In this document: piece after piece, positions 32,724-40,923 of the stretch
Numbering within the stretch: position 1 is the stretch's first letter
How the letters are laid out: every line of letters starts with the position of its first letter
Assembly (NCBI GenBank): GCA_022614805.1
Contig: JAKEHY010000015.1
Span: forward strand, 62,001 to 126,000
Direction of reading: 5' to 3'
Length of the DNA: 64,000 nucleotides
Source of the DNA: Candidatus Zixiibacteriota bacterium
GTDB lineage: Bacteria; Zixibacteria; MSB-5A5; DSPP01
Notes under the pieces: generated by a model
The model's database searches: none
Told to the model about the DNA's origin: nothing
What the model saw: the letters and a program-made list of their open reading frames with translations, nothing else
Translations under genes and position numbers: made by a program

Positions 32724-35222
32724 ATGAGTTCCCCCGAAGTTCAAATGGCGGCGCTTTTGCCGCCCGAGCTGCCGGTTTTGCCGCTTTTATCCACCGTGGT
32801 GTTTCCGCAGGGGGTGAGCACCCTGCAAATCGGGTTCGAGAAAAACATAAAACTTTTTCGCCAAACCGGGGAGGGGGGGCTGGTTGTTCTGGCTGGCACG
32901 GCGGTGGAAAATTTTGAAGAAATCACCGGCCGGGACATTTCCAAAATCGGCGTGGCGGCGCGGGTCTTGCGCCTATCGGAACCGGTTTCAGGCAGCTTGG
33001 AGATCACTCTTGAAGGGCTGGCGCGGGTCAATCTCGTCGAAATCGTTCAGGAAGAGCCATTTCTCGCGGCCCGGGTTTCGGTGGTTTTCGAATCGGATGG
33101 CACGGCGTCCCAGCTTCAGATGCTGGTGGAAAAAGTTTTGGACCGCGCCGGGCGGTTGTTGGAACTGGACCGGCGTTATCCGGCGGAATACCTGCACATT
33201 TTCAACCTGAACGCCAAGAACCCCAGCCGGCTGGCGGACGTGGCGGCCACCATTTTGCACATCGGCATCAAAAGGAAACTGATGGTTTTGGAAACGGTTT
33301 CCGTGCGGGAGCGGCTGGAACGGCTTTTAAAGTTCGTGGAGGAGGAAATCGAGCGGCTGGAAGCCCAGGCGGAGGTCGCGAAACGGGTGGACGTCAATCT
33401 GGAGAAGGCGCAGAAGGAATCCTACCTGCGGGAGCAGTTGCGGGAAATCAAACGCCAGTTGGGGGAGGAGGACCCGCAGGAAAAGGAGGCCTTGCGTCTG
33501 CGAAAAACCATTCAGAAATCCCGCCTGCCGAAGAACGTCCAATCCCAACTGCTGTTTGAAGTGGACCGGCTGCGGATGCTCTCCACCGCTTCGGCCGAAT
33601 ACGGCGCCACCCGGGCCTACATCGATTGGGTCCTCTTTCTCCCCTGGGCGGAGACCTGCGAAGAGCCGGGAACCATCGAAGACGTTGAACGGGAACTGGC
33701 CGCCCGTTTTTACGCCCTGCAGAAACAGAAGGAGAAACTCTTGGAGTATCTCGCCGTTCACCGGTTGAAAAAAAAAGCCAAAGCCGAAGTTTTATGCTTC
33801 GCCGGGCCGCCGGGGACGGGAAGAACTTCCTTCGGGGAAGCGCTGGCCAAAGGACTGGGGCGGGAATTCGTCCGGGTTTCCTTGGGGGGTGTGGAGCAGG
33901 TCTCCGAAATCGTGGGGGAGCGTCGGCAGTCCCTGGGAGCCCAGCCGGGGAAAATCATCCAGAGCCTGTCGGAAGCCGGGGTTTGCAATCCGGTCGTTCT
34001 GCTCGAAGACATCGACAAGCTGGGGCCCGCTCCCGGTGGAAGGGGGGACATTGCCCGGGCCCTTTTGGAAGTTCTGGACGGGGTGGCCAACCGGCATTTC
34101 ACCGATCGGTATCTGGGAATTCCCTTCGATTTGTCCAAGGTTTTGTTTCTGACCACCGCCGATGCCCCGGAGAACATCTCCGAGCTTTTGGCCGAAACCA
34201 TCGATTTGGTGGAATTTCCCGGCTACGTGGAGGAGGAGAAAATAGAAATCGCCCGGAATTTTCTGGTGCCGCGCAAGCTGACGGAGCACGGCCTTTCCGG
34301 GACGGAAATGGTGATTACGGCAGCGGCTTTGGAAAAAATCGTGCGCAACTACACCTCCGAGGCGGGGTTGGGAGGGCTGGAAAAACAAATAGAAATCATC
34401 TGCCACAAATGTGCCCGCCGGCGCCTGGCGGGGGAGAACCACTGGGAAATAACGGAAGCCAACGTGGAACAGTTCCTCGGTCCCCCTTTGTTCCTGCCGG
34501 ACGTGGCGGAGGCCACCCCGGAAGTGGGGGTGGCGACCGGCCTGGCCTGGACCGCTTCCGGCGGGGACATTATGCTAATCGAGGCTTTGAAGATGCGCGG
34601 GTCGGGGCAGGTGATATCGACCGGCTCGCTCGGAGAGGTGATGAAGGAGTCGATTCAGGCCGCCCACAGCTACGTCCGCTCCAAGGCGGATATGCTCGGA
34701 ATTGATTTTGATGAGTTCACCAACCACGACATCCACATCCATTTCCCTTCCGGTGCCGTGCCGAAGGACGGCCCGTCCGCCGGGATTACCGTTTCTCTGG
34801 TCATCGCTTCGGTTTTGGCCAACCAGCCGATAAAAAACGACGTGGCGATGACCGGCGAGGTAAGCCTGCGCGGAAAAGTCTTGCCGGTGGGGGGGATTAA
34901 AGAAAAGGTTTCCGCCGCCCATCGGGTCGGCATCAAGACCGTGGTTATGCCCAAGCAGAATCAGAAGGACCTGGAGGAGGTGCCCGCCTCCGTCCGGCGG
35001 GGGATGCAGTTCGAATTCGTGGAGAAAGTGGACGAGGTTTTTTCCGTCGCTTTCACCAATTTCAAGCCCAAACCGCAGAAAAAATTGGAGGATTTGCTGA
35101 AAAAGGAGCTGCGCAAGGTAAAAAAAGCGGCCCGGCAGAAGCGCAACGGCAAAAAGACCAGAAGGCGGATGGCGGCCAAGAAAAGGGCGGTCGCGGCCCG
35201 AAGCTTCGTCCGGTTTTGTTGA
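32724..35222 (+). CDS. lon: Lon-family protease with degenerate ATPase site
   Basis: 832 residues with N-domain (1-205), coiled helices (206-330), AAA+ module (340-590) and S16 peptidase (600-790). The peptidase dyad S685 (P-K-D-G-P-S-A-G) and K728 (G-G-I-K-E-K) is intact. The ATPase is altered at every key place: Walker A lysine is R367 (G-P-P-G-T-G-R-T), Walker B D-E is E428-D429, sensor-1 Asn is D480, the arginine finger is T492, sensor-2 Arg is G550, and the pore-loop aromatic is S403. The last 45 residues are an unusual Lys/Arg-rich tail. Proteolysis may be ATP-independent or regulated otherwise. Co-transcribed with apt. Confidence 0.92.
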   Translation: MSSPEVQMAALLPPELPVLPLLSTVVFPQGVSTLQIGFEKNIKLFRQTGEGGLVVLAGTAVENFEEITGRDISKIGVAARVLRLSEPVSGSLEITLEGLARVNLVEIVQEEPFLAARVSVVFESDGTASQLQMLVEKVLDRAGRLLELDRRYPAEYLHIFNLNAKNPSRLADVAATILHIGIKRKLMVLETVSVRERLERLLKFVEEEIERLEAQAEVAKRVDVNLEKAQKESYLREQLREIKRQLGEEDPQEKEALRLRKTIQKSRLPKNVQSQLLFEVDRLRMLSTASAEYGATRAYIDWVLFLPWAETCEEPGTIEDVERELAARFYALQKQKEKLLEYLAVHRLKKKAKAEVLCFAGPPGTGRTSFGEALAKGLGREFVRVSLGGVEQVSEIVGERRQSLGAQPGKIIQSLSEAGVCNPVVLLEDIDKLGPAPGGRGDIARALLEVLDGVANRHFTDRYLGIPFDLSKVLFLTTADAPENISELLAETIDLVEFPGYVEEEKIEIARNFLVPRKLTEHGLSGTEMVITAAALEKIVRNYTSEAGLGGLEKQIEIICHKCARRRLAGENHWEITEANVEQFLGPPLFLPDVAEATPEVGVATGLAWTASGGDIMLIEALKMRGSGQVISTGSLGEVMKESIQAAHSYVRSKADMLGIDFDEFTNHDIHIHFPSGAVPKDGPSAGITVSLVIASVLANQPIKNDVAMTGEVSLRGKVLPVGGIKEKVSAAHRVGIKTVVMPKQNQKDLEEVPASVRRGMQFEFVEKVDEVFSVAFTNFKPKPQKKLEDLLKKELRKVKKAARQKRNGKKTRRRMAAKKRAVAARSFVRFC

Positions 35223-35237
35223 AATGGGGATGGTTTC

Positions 35238-35289
35238 GTAGGGGCAAGGCATTTATCCCGAGCGTAGTCGAGGGATGTCTCGCCCTTAC
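35238..35289. repeat. GTAGGGGC-type palindromic repeat
   Basis: Starts GTAGGGGCAAGG and ends CGCCCTTAC, with an inner ATCCC/GGGAT pairing. Related in its ends to elements at 36864, 38597 and 46847. Confidence 0.55.
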
Positions 35290-35314
35290 CCTGAAAACAA
35301 AGCAAAGTGAATAA

Positions 35315-35348
35315 AAAAGAGGCCGGGAGGAGGTTTCCGGCCTCTTTT
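35315..35348 (-). terminator. Terminator downstream of the first PilX-like gene
   Basis: AAAAGAGGCCGG (35315-35326) pairs perfectly with CCGGCCTCTTTT (35337-35348). The A-run on the left acts as a U-run for the minus strand and the T-run on the right serves lon, so it is bidirectional. Confidence 0.85.
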
Positions 35349-35395
35349 GCTTCGGTCCCCGCTAAAGCGGAGCTCTTGCATAATCGAGATGCGGC

Positions 35396-36601
35396 TTACA
35401 ACACCTGCCAGGCCACCGCTTTGTACTTCCCCTTGAGCGGGCTTTCCAGGTCGAGCAAGGCTCGGTCGAAGTGGACGGTGCCGTTGCCGGCATCTTTAAC
35501 CGTTTTTCCGACCAGGGAGCCATATACAACTCCACCGCCGCTTACTTTAATTTCCGCATTGGGAGCATAGATGGCCGCATAGATGGTGGCGCTGCCGGTG
35601 ATGTCGATGGTCAGGCCGGAAGAATAGACCTGCAGGTTGGCTGGTATCGCGGACGTATTGGCAATAATGCCGCCGGCGGCATTCAAGGAGCCGGTCATAA
35701 AAATTACAACCTGTTGGTCTGATGGTATCACGAGCTTGGCGCCGGAAGTCAAAGATATGCTGGAGAAAAAGTAGATGCCGGTGGTCATTGTGATTTGGGC
35801 CGTGCTGCCGCTGGCGGAAAGGGCATAGGTTCCGGAGTTATATGTGGCTCCTCCGGACAAGGTCATACTCGTAGAAACGTCACTATTCCATTTGGCATAA
35901 TCCAAATCGGTTTGGGTAATTGGTTCAAGGGTAACCGTGGAAGCCGAGTTGTTCGACGTTCCGTAGATGGTCATACTGCCGTTGGTTATGATGGTGTCGG
36001 CGGTGGCCACATTGCCGTAGATGGTGGCGTCGCCGCCGACGTGAATCAAACCGTCGCTGCCGATATCACCGCCCATACCACCGGGAGTATAGGCGCCGGA
36101 GTCGGAGTTGTAAGCATCGACCAAAGCGTTTCCAACGACATCAACAGTTGAATCTCCATACACGGCCCGACGGTAAACGCTGCTTCTTTTCTTGGCCAAA
36201 AGCACGTGGATGACCGATTCCGAGCCGTTGGCAAGCCCGGTTGCTACAAGCAGTAGGCTGTCCTTCAGGCCCGGTTCGGTCAAGCTGTCGATGACCTGCA
36301 CGGAGTATTTGGTGTGCCCGATGGTGGCATTGGCAAAGCCGGCCCGCCAGGTGCTGTCGTACAGCATTCCCAAGGCCCGGCTGACGCCCGCTTCGGCGGC
36401 GTAGAAGGCTTGGTTGTTATAAACATTATTGGAAGCGATGGCCCGGTCGGTGTCCGAGGTGCTGAAAGCGCCGAGCGCCAAAAGCGTTACCAAAAGAAGG
36501 ATACCCAAAACAGTAATCAGGGCAAACCCTCCTTGATTCTGAAGATGATGGGGCGTTATCTGTTGATTTGTATGCTGGAACCACTTTGCCATTGCCTTCA
36601 T
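35396..36601 (-). CDS. PilX-like pilin-type protein, paralog 1
   Basis: 401 residues. A leader ends Q-G-G and is followed by F-A-L-I-T-V-L-G-I-L-L-L-V, a type IV pilin-like helix cut by prepilin peptidase, but without glutamate at position 5. The D-T-D-R-A-I-A-S-N-N segment and A-A-E-A-G follow, as in PilX proteins. The long C-terminal part is beta-rich, with A-Y-N-S-D-S-G and G-G-D-I-G-S shared by its two paralogs, then repeated I-Y-G steps suggesting a solenoid. It is probably a minor pilin or surface tip protein. Confidence 0.78.
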   Translation of the reverse strand: MKAMAKWFQHTNQQITPHHLQNQGGFALITVLGILLLVTLLALGAFSTSDTDRAIASNNVYNNQAFYAAEAGVSRALGMLYDSTWRAGFANATIGHTKYSVQVIDSLTEPGLKDSLLLVATGLANGSESVIHVLLAKKRSSVYRRAVYGDSTVDVVGNALVDAYNSDSGAYTPGGMGGDIGSDGLIHVGGDATIYGNVATADTIITNGSMTIYGTSNNSASTVTLEPITQTDLDYAKWNSDVSTSMTLSGGATYNSGTYALSASGSTAQITMTTGIYFFSSISLTSGAKLVIPSDQQVVIFMTGSLNAAGGIIANTSAIPANLQVYSSGLTIDITGSATIYAAIYAPNAEIKVSGGGVVYGSLVGKTVKDAGNGTVHFDRALLDLESPLKGKYKAVAWQVL

Positions 36602-36863
36602 TTCCTATCTTGCCTCGTTGTTTGGGTTTTCGTTCTTCATACCAACCCTCTATATGGCAAGGTCTATACCGTTGCCCGAGTAGGTTTGAATTTCTATGTA
36701 GCTCCGGGCCAACAGTCGTAATTGGCGTTTTGACAGCGGATTAGAATGAAGGACAGGGGAGAGGTATGGGAACCGCCCCCTCTTGCAAACTGCGAAAGTT
36801 GCAACCGGGAGCATAAAAACGCCTGCAGGAAAATGCGAGGAAACAAAACGCCGGAAGGTTTGT

Positions 36864-36913
36864 GTAGGGGCGGGTTTATACTGGTCGCCACCGGCGACCA
36901 TAACCCGCCCGCC
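36864..36913. repeat. GTAGGGGC-type palindromic repeat
   Basis: GGGGCGGGTTAT-like left part pairs with ATAACCCGCCC, with an inner TGGTCGCC/GGCGACCA hairpin. Same family as 35238, 38597 and 46847. Confidence 0.6.
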
Positions 36914-36934
36914 TTTGTCTGCCCATTGTGTTTT

Positions 36935-36974
36935 CCCCCTCTCCATTCAATGGAGAGGGGGCCAGGGGGTGAGG
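36935..36974. repeat. Solo copy of the CCCTCTCCA palindrome
   Basis: CCCCCTCTCCA and TGGAGAGGGGG pair around TTCA, then GGGGGTGAGG. The same core and tail form the ends of the DUF559 element at 52.3-52.8 kb. Confidence 0.75.
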
Positions 36975-36984
36975 ATAAGCGTAA

Positions 36985-37014
36985 AAAGAGGCCCCGCTTC
37001 TTCAGGGCCTCTTT
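36985..37014 (-). terminator. Terminator downstream of PilX-like paralog 2
   Basis: AAAGAGGCCC (36985-36994) and GGGCCTCTTT (37005-37014), loop of 10 bases, A-run on the left. Same stem core as the terminators at 35315 and 38709. Confidence 0.85.
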
Positions 37015-37040
37015 GGTATTCTCGGCCGCGCTTCGAATCT

Positions 37041-38225
37041 TTAAAGCACTTTCCAGGCAACCACTTTGTACCCGCCGCTAGCCAGTCTTTTCGTCAGGTT
37101 GCGGTCGTAGTGGATACCGGCGGTGCCATCGAGATAAACCGACTTGCCGATGACCGAGCCGTACAGGTTGGAGTTGCCATCAACCACGATTTGAGCGTTG
37201 GGGGCGTATATGGCGGCGTACATCGCGGCACTGCCGGTTAGGTTGACGGTCGATCCGGTGGAATAAATCTGCAGGTTCTCCGCTTTCAGTGAATTATTGA
37301 CCAATGTTGCGCCGGCTGCGTATAAGCTATCAGCAAGATAAATGATGACGTTTTCTCCTGACGGAATGATGAGCTGCGCGCCCGATTGCAGTTCGATGTC
37401 GTTGTAATAGTAGGTGCCGGAAACCATGGTGATGTTGTTCCCTACACCGCTTGCCCACAGCCGCCCCGTGGCGGCATTATAAGTGGCGCCGCCGGTCAAA
37501 GTCAGCCCGGCCGGTGCTCTGTTGTTGGCTTGGGCATAGGCCATTTCCTCCGCCGTTATCGGGTCGAGGGGGTCGGCGGGGGCGCTTTGGTCCTCCGTGC
37601 CGTAAATGTTGACGTTAAAGCTCGACTGGATGGTGTCCGGCGTGGTGGCGTCGCCGTACACGTCGGTTGTGCCTTCCAGATAAATCTCGTCGTTGCTTCC
37701 CAAATCGCCGCCCATCCCGTATGGGCTATAGCTGCCCGAGTCCGAGTTGTAGGCGTCCACCAGTGTGGTGCCGCCGAGGCGAAGCAGGGTGTCGCCAAAG
37801 GCGGCGTAGCGGAAGCGGCGCACTTTTTTCGGCGCCACAAGCGCTTCAATTACCGACTCGGAGCCGGGGGAGCCGGGGATTTTGCCCGTGGATTTGATAA
37901 GAAGGGAGTCCTTGAGAACGGGAAACTGGATACTGTCATAAATCACCACGTCATACTTTCCCCGCCCGCCAGCCACGGGCACGCCGGAATAAGTGCCCCG
38001 CCAGGACAAACTGTCCTTCAGCTTGGCGCACGTCCGGACTACGCCGGCTTCGGCGGCGTAATAGGCGTTAGTGGTCTCATAATAGTTGGCGGATATCTTG
38101 CGGTCGGTGTCCGAGGTGGAAAAAGAGACCAAAGCCAGACCGGTGACCAAAGCCAGGATGCTTAAAACCACTATAAAAGCGAAACCCTCTTGGTGTTTGA
38201 ACAAAGAGTTGGAGAGTAGTTTCAT
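37041..38225 (-). CDS. PilX-like pilin-type protein, paralog 2
   Basis: 394 residues from ATG 38225, which has GGAGGAATT in front; an upstream in-frame ATG lacks this. The cleavage site is E-G|F-A-F-I-V-V-L-S-I-L-A-L-V-T, followed by F-S-T-S-D-T-D-R-K-I. The middle shares A-Y-N-S-D-S-G-S-Y and G-G-D-L-G-S with its paralogs. The end, G-Y-K-V-V-A-W-K-V-L, nearly equals the ends of the other two, so all three arose by duplication. Confidence 0.78.
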   Translation of the reverse strand: MKLLSNSLFKHQEGFAFIVVLSILALVTGLALVSFSTSDTDRKISANYYETTNAYYAAEAGVVRTCAKLKDSLSWRGTYSGVPVAGGRGKYDVVIYDSIQFPVLKDSLLIKSTGKIPGSPGSESVIEALVAPKKVRRFRYAAFGDTLLRLGGTTLVDAYNSDSGSYSPYGMGGDLGSNDEIYLEGTTDVYGDATTPDTIQSSFNVNIYGTEDQSAPADPLDPITAEEMAYAQANNRAPAGLTLTGGATYNAATGRLWASGVGNNITMVSGTYYYNDIELQSGAQLIIPSGENVIIYLADSLYAAGATLVNNSLKAENLQIYSTGSTVNLTGSAAMYAAIYAPNAQIVVDGNSNLYGSVIGKSVYLDGTAGIHYDRNLTKRLASGGYKVVAWKVL

Positions 38226-38596
38226 AATTCCTCCTTTCATGTTTCTCATACTTCCAGAGCCCGGGTGAATTTTTCATCGGAGCCTTTACTTGTCGAACTC
38301 TTGAGTAATACTTAAACCGCACTGCCAATGCCGGAAATACCCGATTTCAGGACTATTTTTCAAGTATATGGGAAAGGGCCGTAATCATCGATATGCCAAA
38401 AGATTAAGGGGGGTGGCGTCCCTCTTGAAGTGGGGGATGATTTCAACATTGCAAAATTCAAAAAACCGCAAATTGCGGTAAAAATCTGCAATTTGGGAAG
38501 GAACGTGTGAAAAGATATAGGGAGCGGAGATTGAAGATTCAGGAACACAAGAAATAACATAGGCAAATCCAAATTAGCTCTTACGAAGAAAAATTG

Positions 38597-38643
38597 TAGG
38601 GGCGGGGTTACCCCGCCCAGGGCGAGGAGACCTCGCCCCTACA
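38597..38643. repeat. Double palindrome of the GTAGGGGC family
   Basis: Outer ends GTAGGGGCG and CGCCCCTAC pair with each other, and two inner hairpins (GGGCGGGGT/ACCCCGCCC and GGGCGAGG/CCTCGCCC) lie between, giving a cloverleaf-like potential. Confidence 0.7.
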
Positions 38644-38708
38644 AGAAAGACGGGAATTAGAGGACGAGGTCCGACTTGTCCCGAGCAAGGAGAATCTGCA
38701 AATTGGAT

Positions 38709-38740
38709 AAAAAAAGAGGCCCGAACTTCTTCCGGGCCTC
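38709..38740 (-). terminator. Terminator downstream of PilX-like paralog 3
   Basis: GAGGCCCG (38716-38723) and CGGGCCTC (38733-38740) with a preceding A-run (U-run on the minus strand). Confidence 0.82.
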
Positions 38741-38789
38741 TCGGCATCCCCTCTCAAGCGCTTGCTTTGCGCCCTCCGATGCCGAAGCT

Positions 38790-40031
38790 TTACAGCACCT
38801 TCCAGGCCACCTTGCGGTATTTCGGCTTGAGCGGGTTTTCGAGATGTAAAAGGTCCTCGTCAAAGTGGACTTTTGCGCCGCCGGCATTGTAAAATGAGTT
38901 GCCGACGAAGGAGCCATATACATCCGAGCTTCCCAGCAAATCAATCTGGGCATCAGGGGCGTAAACGCTCAAATAGGCACCGGTGCCGCCGCCGAAGCTC
39001 ACCGAGTCACCGGTGGAGTAAATCTGCAGGTTTTCAGGCTTGAGGGAGGTGTTCTGAATGCTCTGGCCCAAGGCAGTGAAATTTCCGGTCATATAGATTA
39101 TGACCTTGACGCCCACCGGAATTATAAACTCGCACCGGGAAGCTACATAGACATTCGAAAAGTAGTAAACGCCGGACTTGTTGAAGGTAACGGAGCCGGC
39201 GCCCCCCTGAATGGTGAGGTCCTTGGTGGATGAGTTGTAAGAGGAACCGCCGCCGGTTATGGTCAGCGCGGCCGGCGCACCGCTGTACAGTTCGGCGTAT
39301 TTCATTTCGGCCTCGGTAATCGGATCCAGGGTGTTGGTCGGCGCGTTGGAGGAATTTGTACCGTAAATGTCCACGTTTCCGCCGGACGCAATCACTGTAT
39401 CGGTAGTCCCGGCGTCGCCGTGCACCTGGGTATTGCCGGCCAGTTCAATCTGCCCGTTGCTCCCAATGTCCCCCCCGTTGTCGCTGTACATATTGCCGAC
39501 GCTGTCTGGGCCGTTGGTGGCTTGGGCGAGGTAACTGCCGGAGTCCGAATTGTAGGAATCTATCAGGGCGTTGCCGCCCATATAGAGGGCGCTGTCGCCA
39601 AAGGCGCCATACTTGAAGAGCTTGTTTCTGGTCCGGGCCATCAAAACGTCGATGCGGCTTTCGTTTTCGTCGTCTTTTCCGGTGGATACCAAGATGATGC
39701 TGTCCCGCAAGGCCGCACTGTCGGTGCTGTCCACGACCCGGAGCGAGTAGCTGGAGTGCCCGAGCTTCAGGTTGTTAAAGCCAGTTCTCCAGGAGCTGTC
39801 CGCCAGCTTGACGATGGCGTTGGCAATGGCGGCCTCGGCCGCAAAAAAGGCGCGGGAACTGCCCAGGTTGTTGGAAGCAATCTGGCGGTCGGTGTCCGAG
39901 GTGCTAAAGGAGACAAAGGCCAGCCCGGTGACCAACAGCAAAATGCCTAAAACCACGACGAAGGCAAAGCCCTTTTGGTTGCGGCCTGCGGGCATTTTAG
40001 CGCCGTTTTGAAAAGTGTTAAATAAACGCAT
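38790..40031 (-). CDS. PilX-like pilin-type protein, paralog 3
   Basis: 413 residues from ATG 40031 behind GGAGG. Cleavage site K-G|F-A-F-V-V-V-L-G-I-L-L-L-V-T, then F-S-T-S-D-T-D-R-Q-I-A-S-N-N. It shares the A-Y-N-S-D-S-G-S-Y block, the G-G-D-I-G-S-N-G block and the Y-R-K-V-A-W-K-V-L end with paralogs 1 and 2. It follows the PilW-like gene by 17 bases, so these two form a transcript. Confidence 0.8.
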   Translation of the reverse strand: MRLFNTFQNGAKMPAGRNQKGFAFVVVLGILLLVTGLAFVSFSTSDTDRQIASNNLGSSRAFFAAEAAIANAIVKLADSSWRTGFNNLKLGHSSYSLRVVDSTDSAALRDSIILVSTGKDDENESRIDVLMARTRNKLFKYGAFGDSALYMGGNALIDSYNSDSGSYLAQATNGPDSVGNMYSDNGGDIGSNGQIELAGNTQVHGDAGTTDTVIASGGNVDIYGTNSSNAPTNTLDPITEAEMKYAELYSGAPAALTITGGGSSYNSSTKDLTIQGGAGSVTFNKSGVYYFSNVYVASRCEFIIPVGVKVIIYMTGNFTALGQSIQNTSLKPENLQIYSTGDSVSFGGGTGAYLSVYAPDAQIDLLGSSDVYGSFVGNSFYNAGGAKVHFDEDLLHLENPLKPKYRKVAWKVL

Positions 40032-40048
40032 AAAAAACCTCCTTTGGG

Positions 40049-40597
40049 TTAGGGTGCGTTGGGAATCAAAATTTGGGACGAAATCGTCCGGCGGCGGTAA
40101 TCGTTTAGATGCTTGTCGATTTTTTCCGTTCGGGCGGTCAAGCTTACCGTCAGCGCGTTGGTGCCGACCGGTATAAAGTCAATGTCTTCGATGTCTTCCG
40201 CATAAACCGTTGCCGCACCGGAAGTATCCCGGAACATCAATTGCGGGTGTGCGGGCGCCGGTGCCAGCGTATGATTCAGAAAAAACGCAACGGAATCGTT
40301 TTGATTGTAGATAATAAGGGTATCGTGTCCCAAGGCGCCAATCCCTATCCGGTACGGATTTCGGCCCGGTGGAACCCGATAGCCGGCGTTGCGCACATTC
40401 TTGGTGATTTCGGCCAGCGAGAAGGTGCCGGCCTGTTGGGCGTCGGAAACCTGGGCCTGCATATTGCTCGCTTCCTTTTGGCCCAAAAACGCCTGCAGGG
40501 TGACGGCGCTGATTATAGCCAGGATGAAAGCCCCGATTAAAAGCTCGACAATGCTGATACCCTTTGTGTTGTTTAAGGTTTTGAGAAGTTTTTGCAT
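40049..40597 (-). CDS. PilW/PilV-like minor prepilin
   Basis: 182 residues with a canonical prepilin site K-G|I-S-I-V-E-L-L-I-G including glutamate at position 5, followed by a long hydrophobic helix. The globular part has no enzyme motif. Minor pilins of this kind prime pilus or pseudopilus assembly. It heads the cluster of PilX-like genes; no pilus motor gene lies in the window. Confidence 0.8.
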   Translation of the reverse strand: MQKLLKTLNNTKGISIVELLIGAFILAIISAVTLQAFLGQKEASNMQAQVSDAQQAGTFSLAEITKNVRNAGYRVPPGRNPYRIGIGALGHDTLIIYNQNDSVAFFLNHTLAPAPAHPQLMFRDTSGAATVYAEDIEDIDFIPVGTNALTVSLTARTEKIDKHLNDYRRRTISSQILIPNAP

Positions 40598-40923
40598 TTA
40601 AGCTCCCTTGTTTTCGTTCCTCCTTACTTTAGTTTCTCCGAGGTTTGAATACGCAAAAGCAATGCCTCAAACAGGCTTTTTGACTGGAAGTTATTCCGTT
40701 GGCCGACAACAGGTTGCCGCTATGCAAATACTTTGGGGTATGGTGGGAGGGGGTAAAATTATGGCAATTTGCCAATAGAGTAGGGGAGTGCAGTTGATGA
40801 CTACTTGAAAGGGATTTTGAAAGAATTGATTAGTTTACATAATATCTCTTATAGGACAATTAAAACTGACTGCAACCTCGGTAGCCGCAACTTTAGTCGT
40901 GGCCAATTAATCAATTTGGGGAG
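40598..40923. other. Intergenic region between leuS and the pilin cluster
   Basis: About 326 bases with no supported gene. It includes the leader of the PilW-like gene with GGAGG, a near-palindrome TTGGCAAATTGCCA around 40771-40784, and a half copy (40881-40904) of the repeat found upstream of leuS. Confidence 0.55.
40881..40904. repeat. Half copy of the GTAGCC repeat
   Basis: GTAGCCGCAACTTTAGTCGTGGC matches the second half of the 50-bp element at 43436-43485 with a few changes. The two copies lie at either end of leuS. Confidence 0.6.

Larger units (their letters stand above)
36602..37040. other. Intergenic region between PilX-like paralogs 1 and 2
   Basis: About 440 bases without a credible gene. 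It holds the leader of paralog 1, a GTAGGGGC-type repeat (36864-36913), a CCCTCTCC-type palindrome (36935-36974) and a terminator (36985-37014). No clear riboswitch fold was found, although cyclic-di-GMP riboswitches were looked for. Confidence 0.6.
38226..38789. other. Intergenic region between PilX-like paralogs 2 and 3
   Basis: About 560 bases. It contains the leader of paralog 2, a small A-C-C-G-C...G-C-G-G-T hairpin near 38464-38478, a double palindrome at 38597-38643 and a terminator at 38709-38740. No supported gene is seen in the remainder. Confidence 0.6.

Noticed and set aside
36602-38789. Cyclic-di-GMP riboswitch before the PilX-like genes
   Set aside because: The leaders were read for the conserved GEMM core and none was found; only repeats and terminators are clear.
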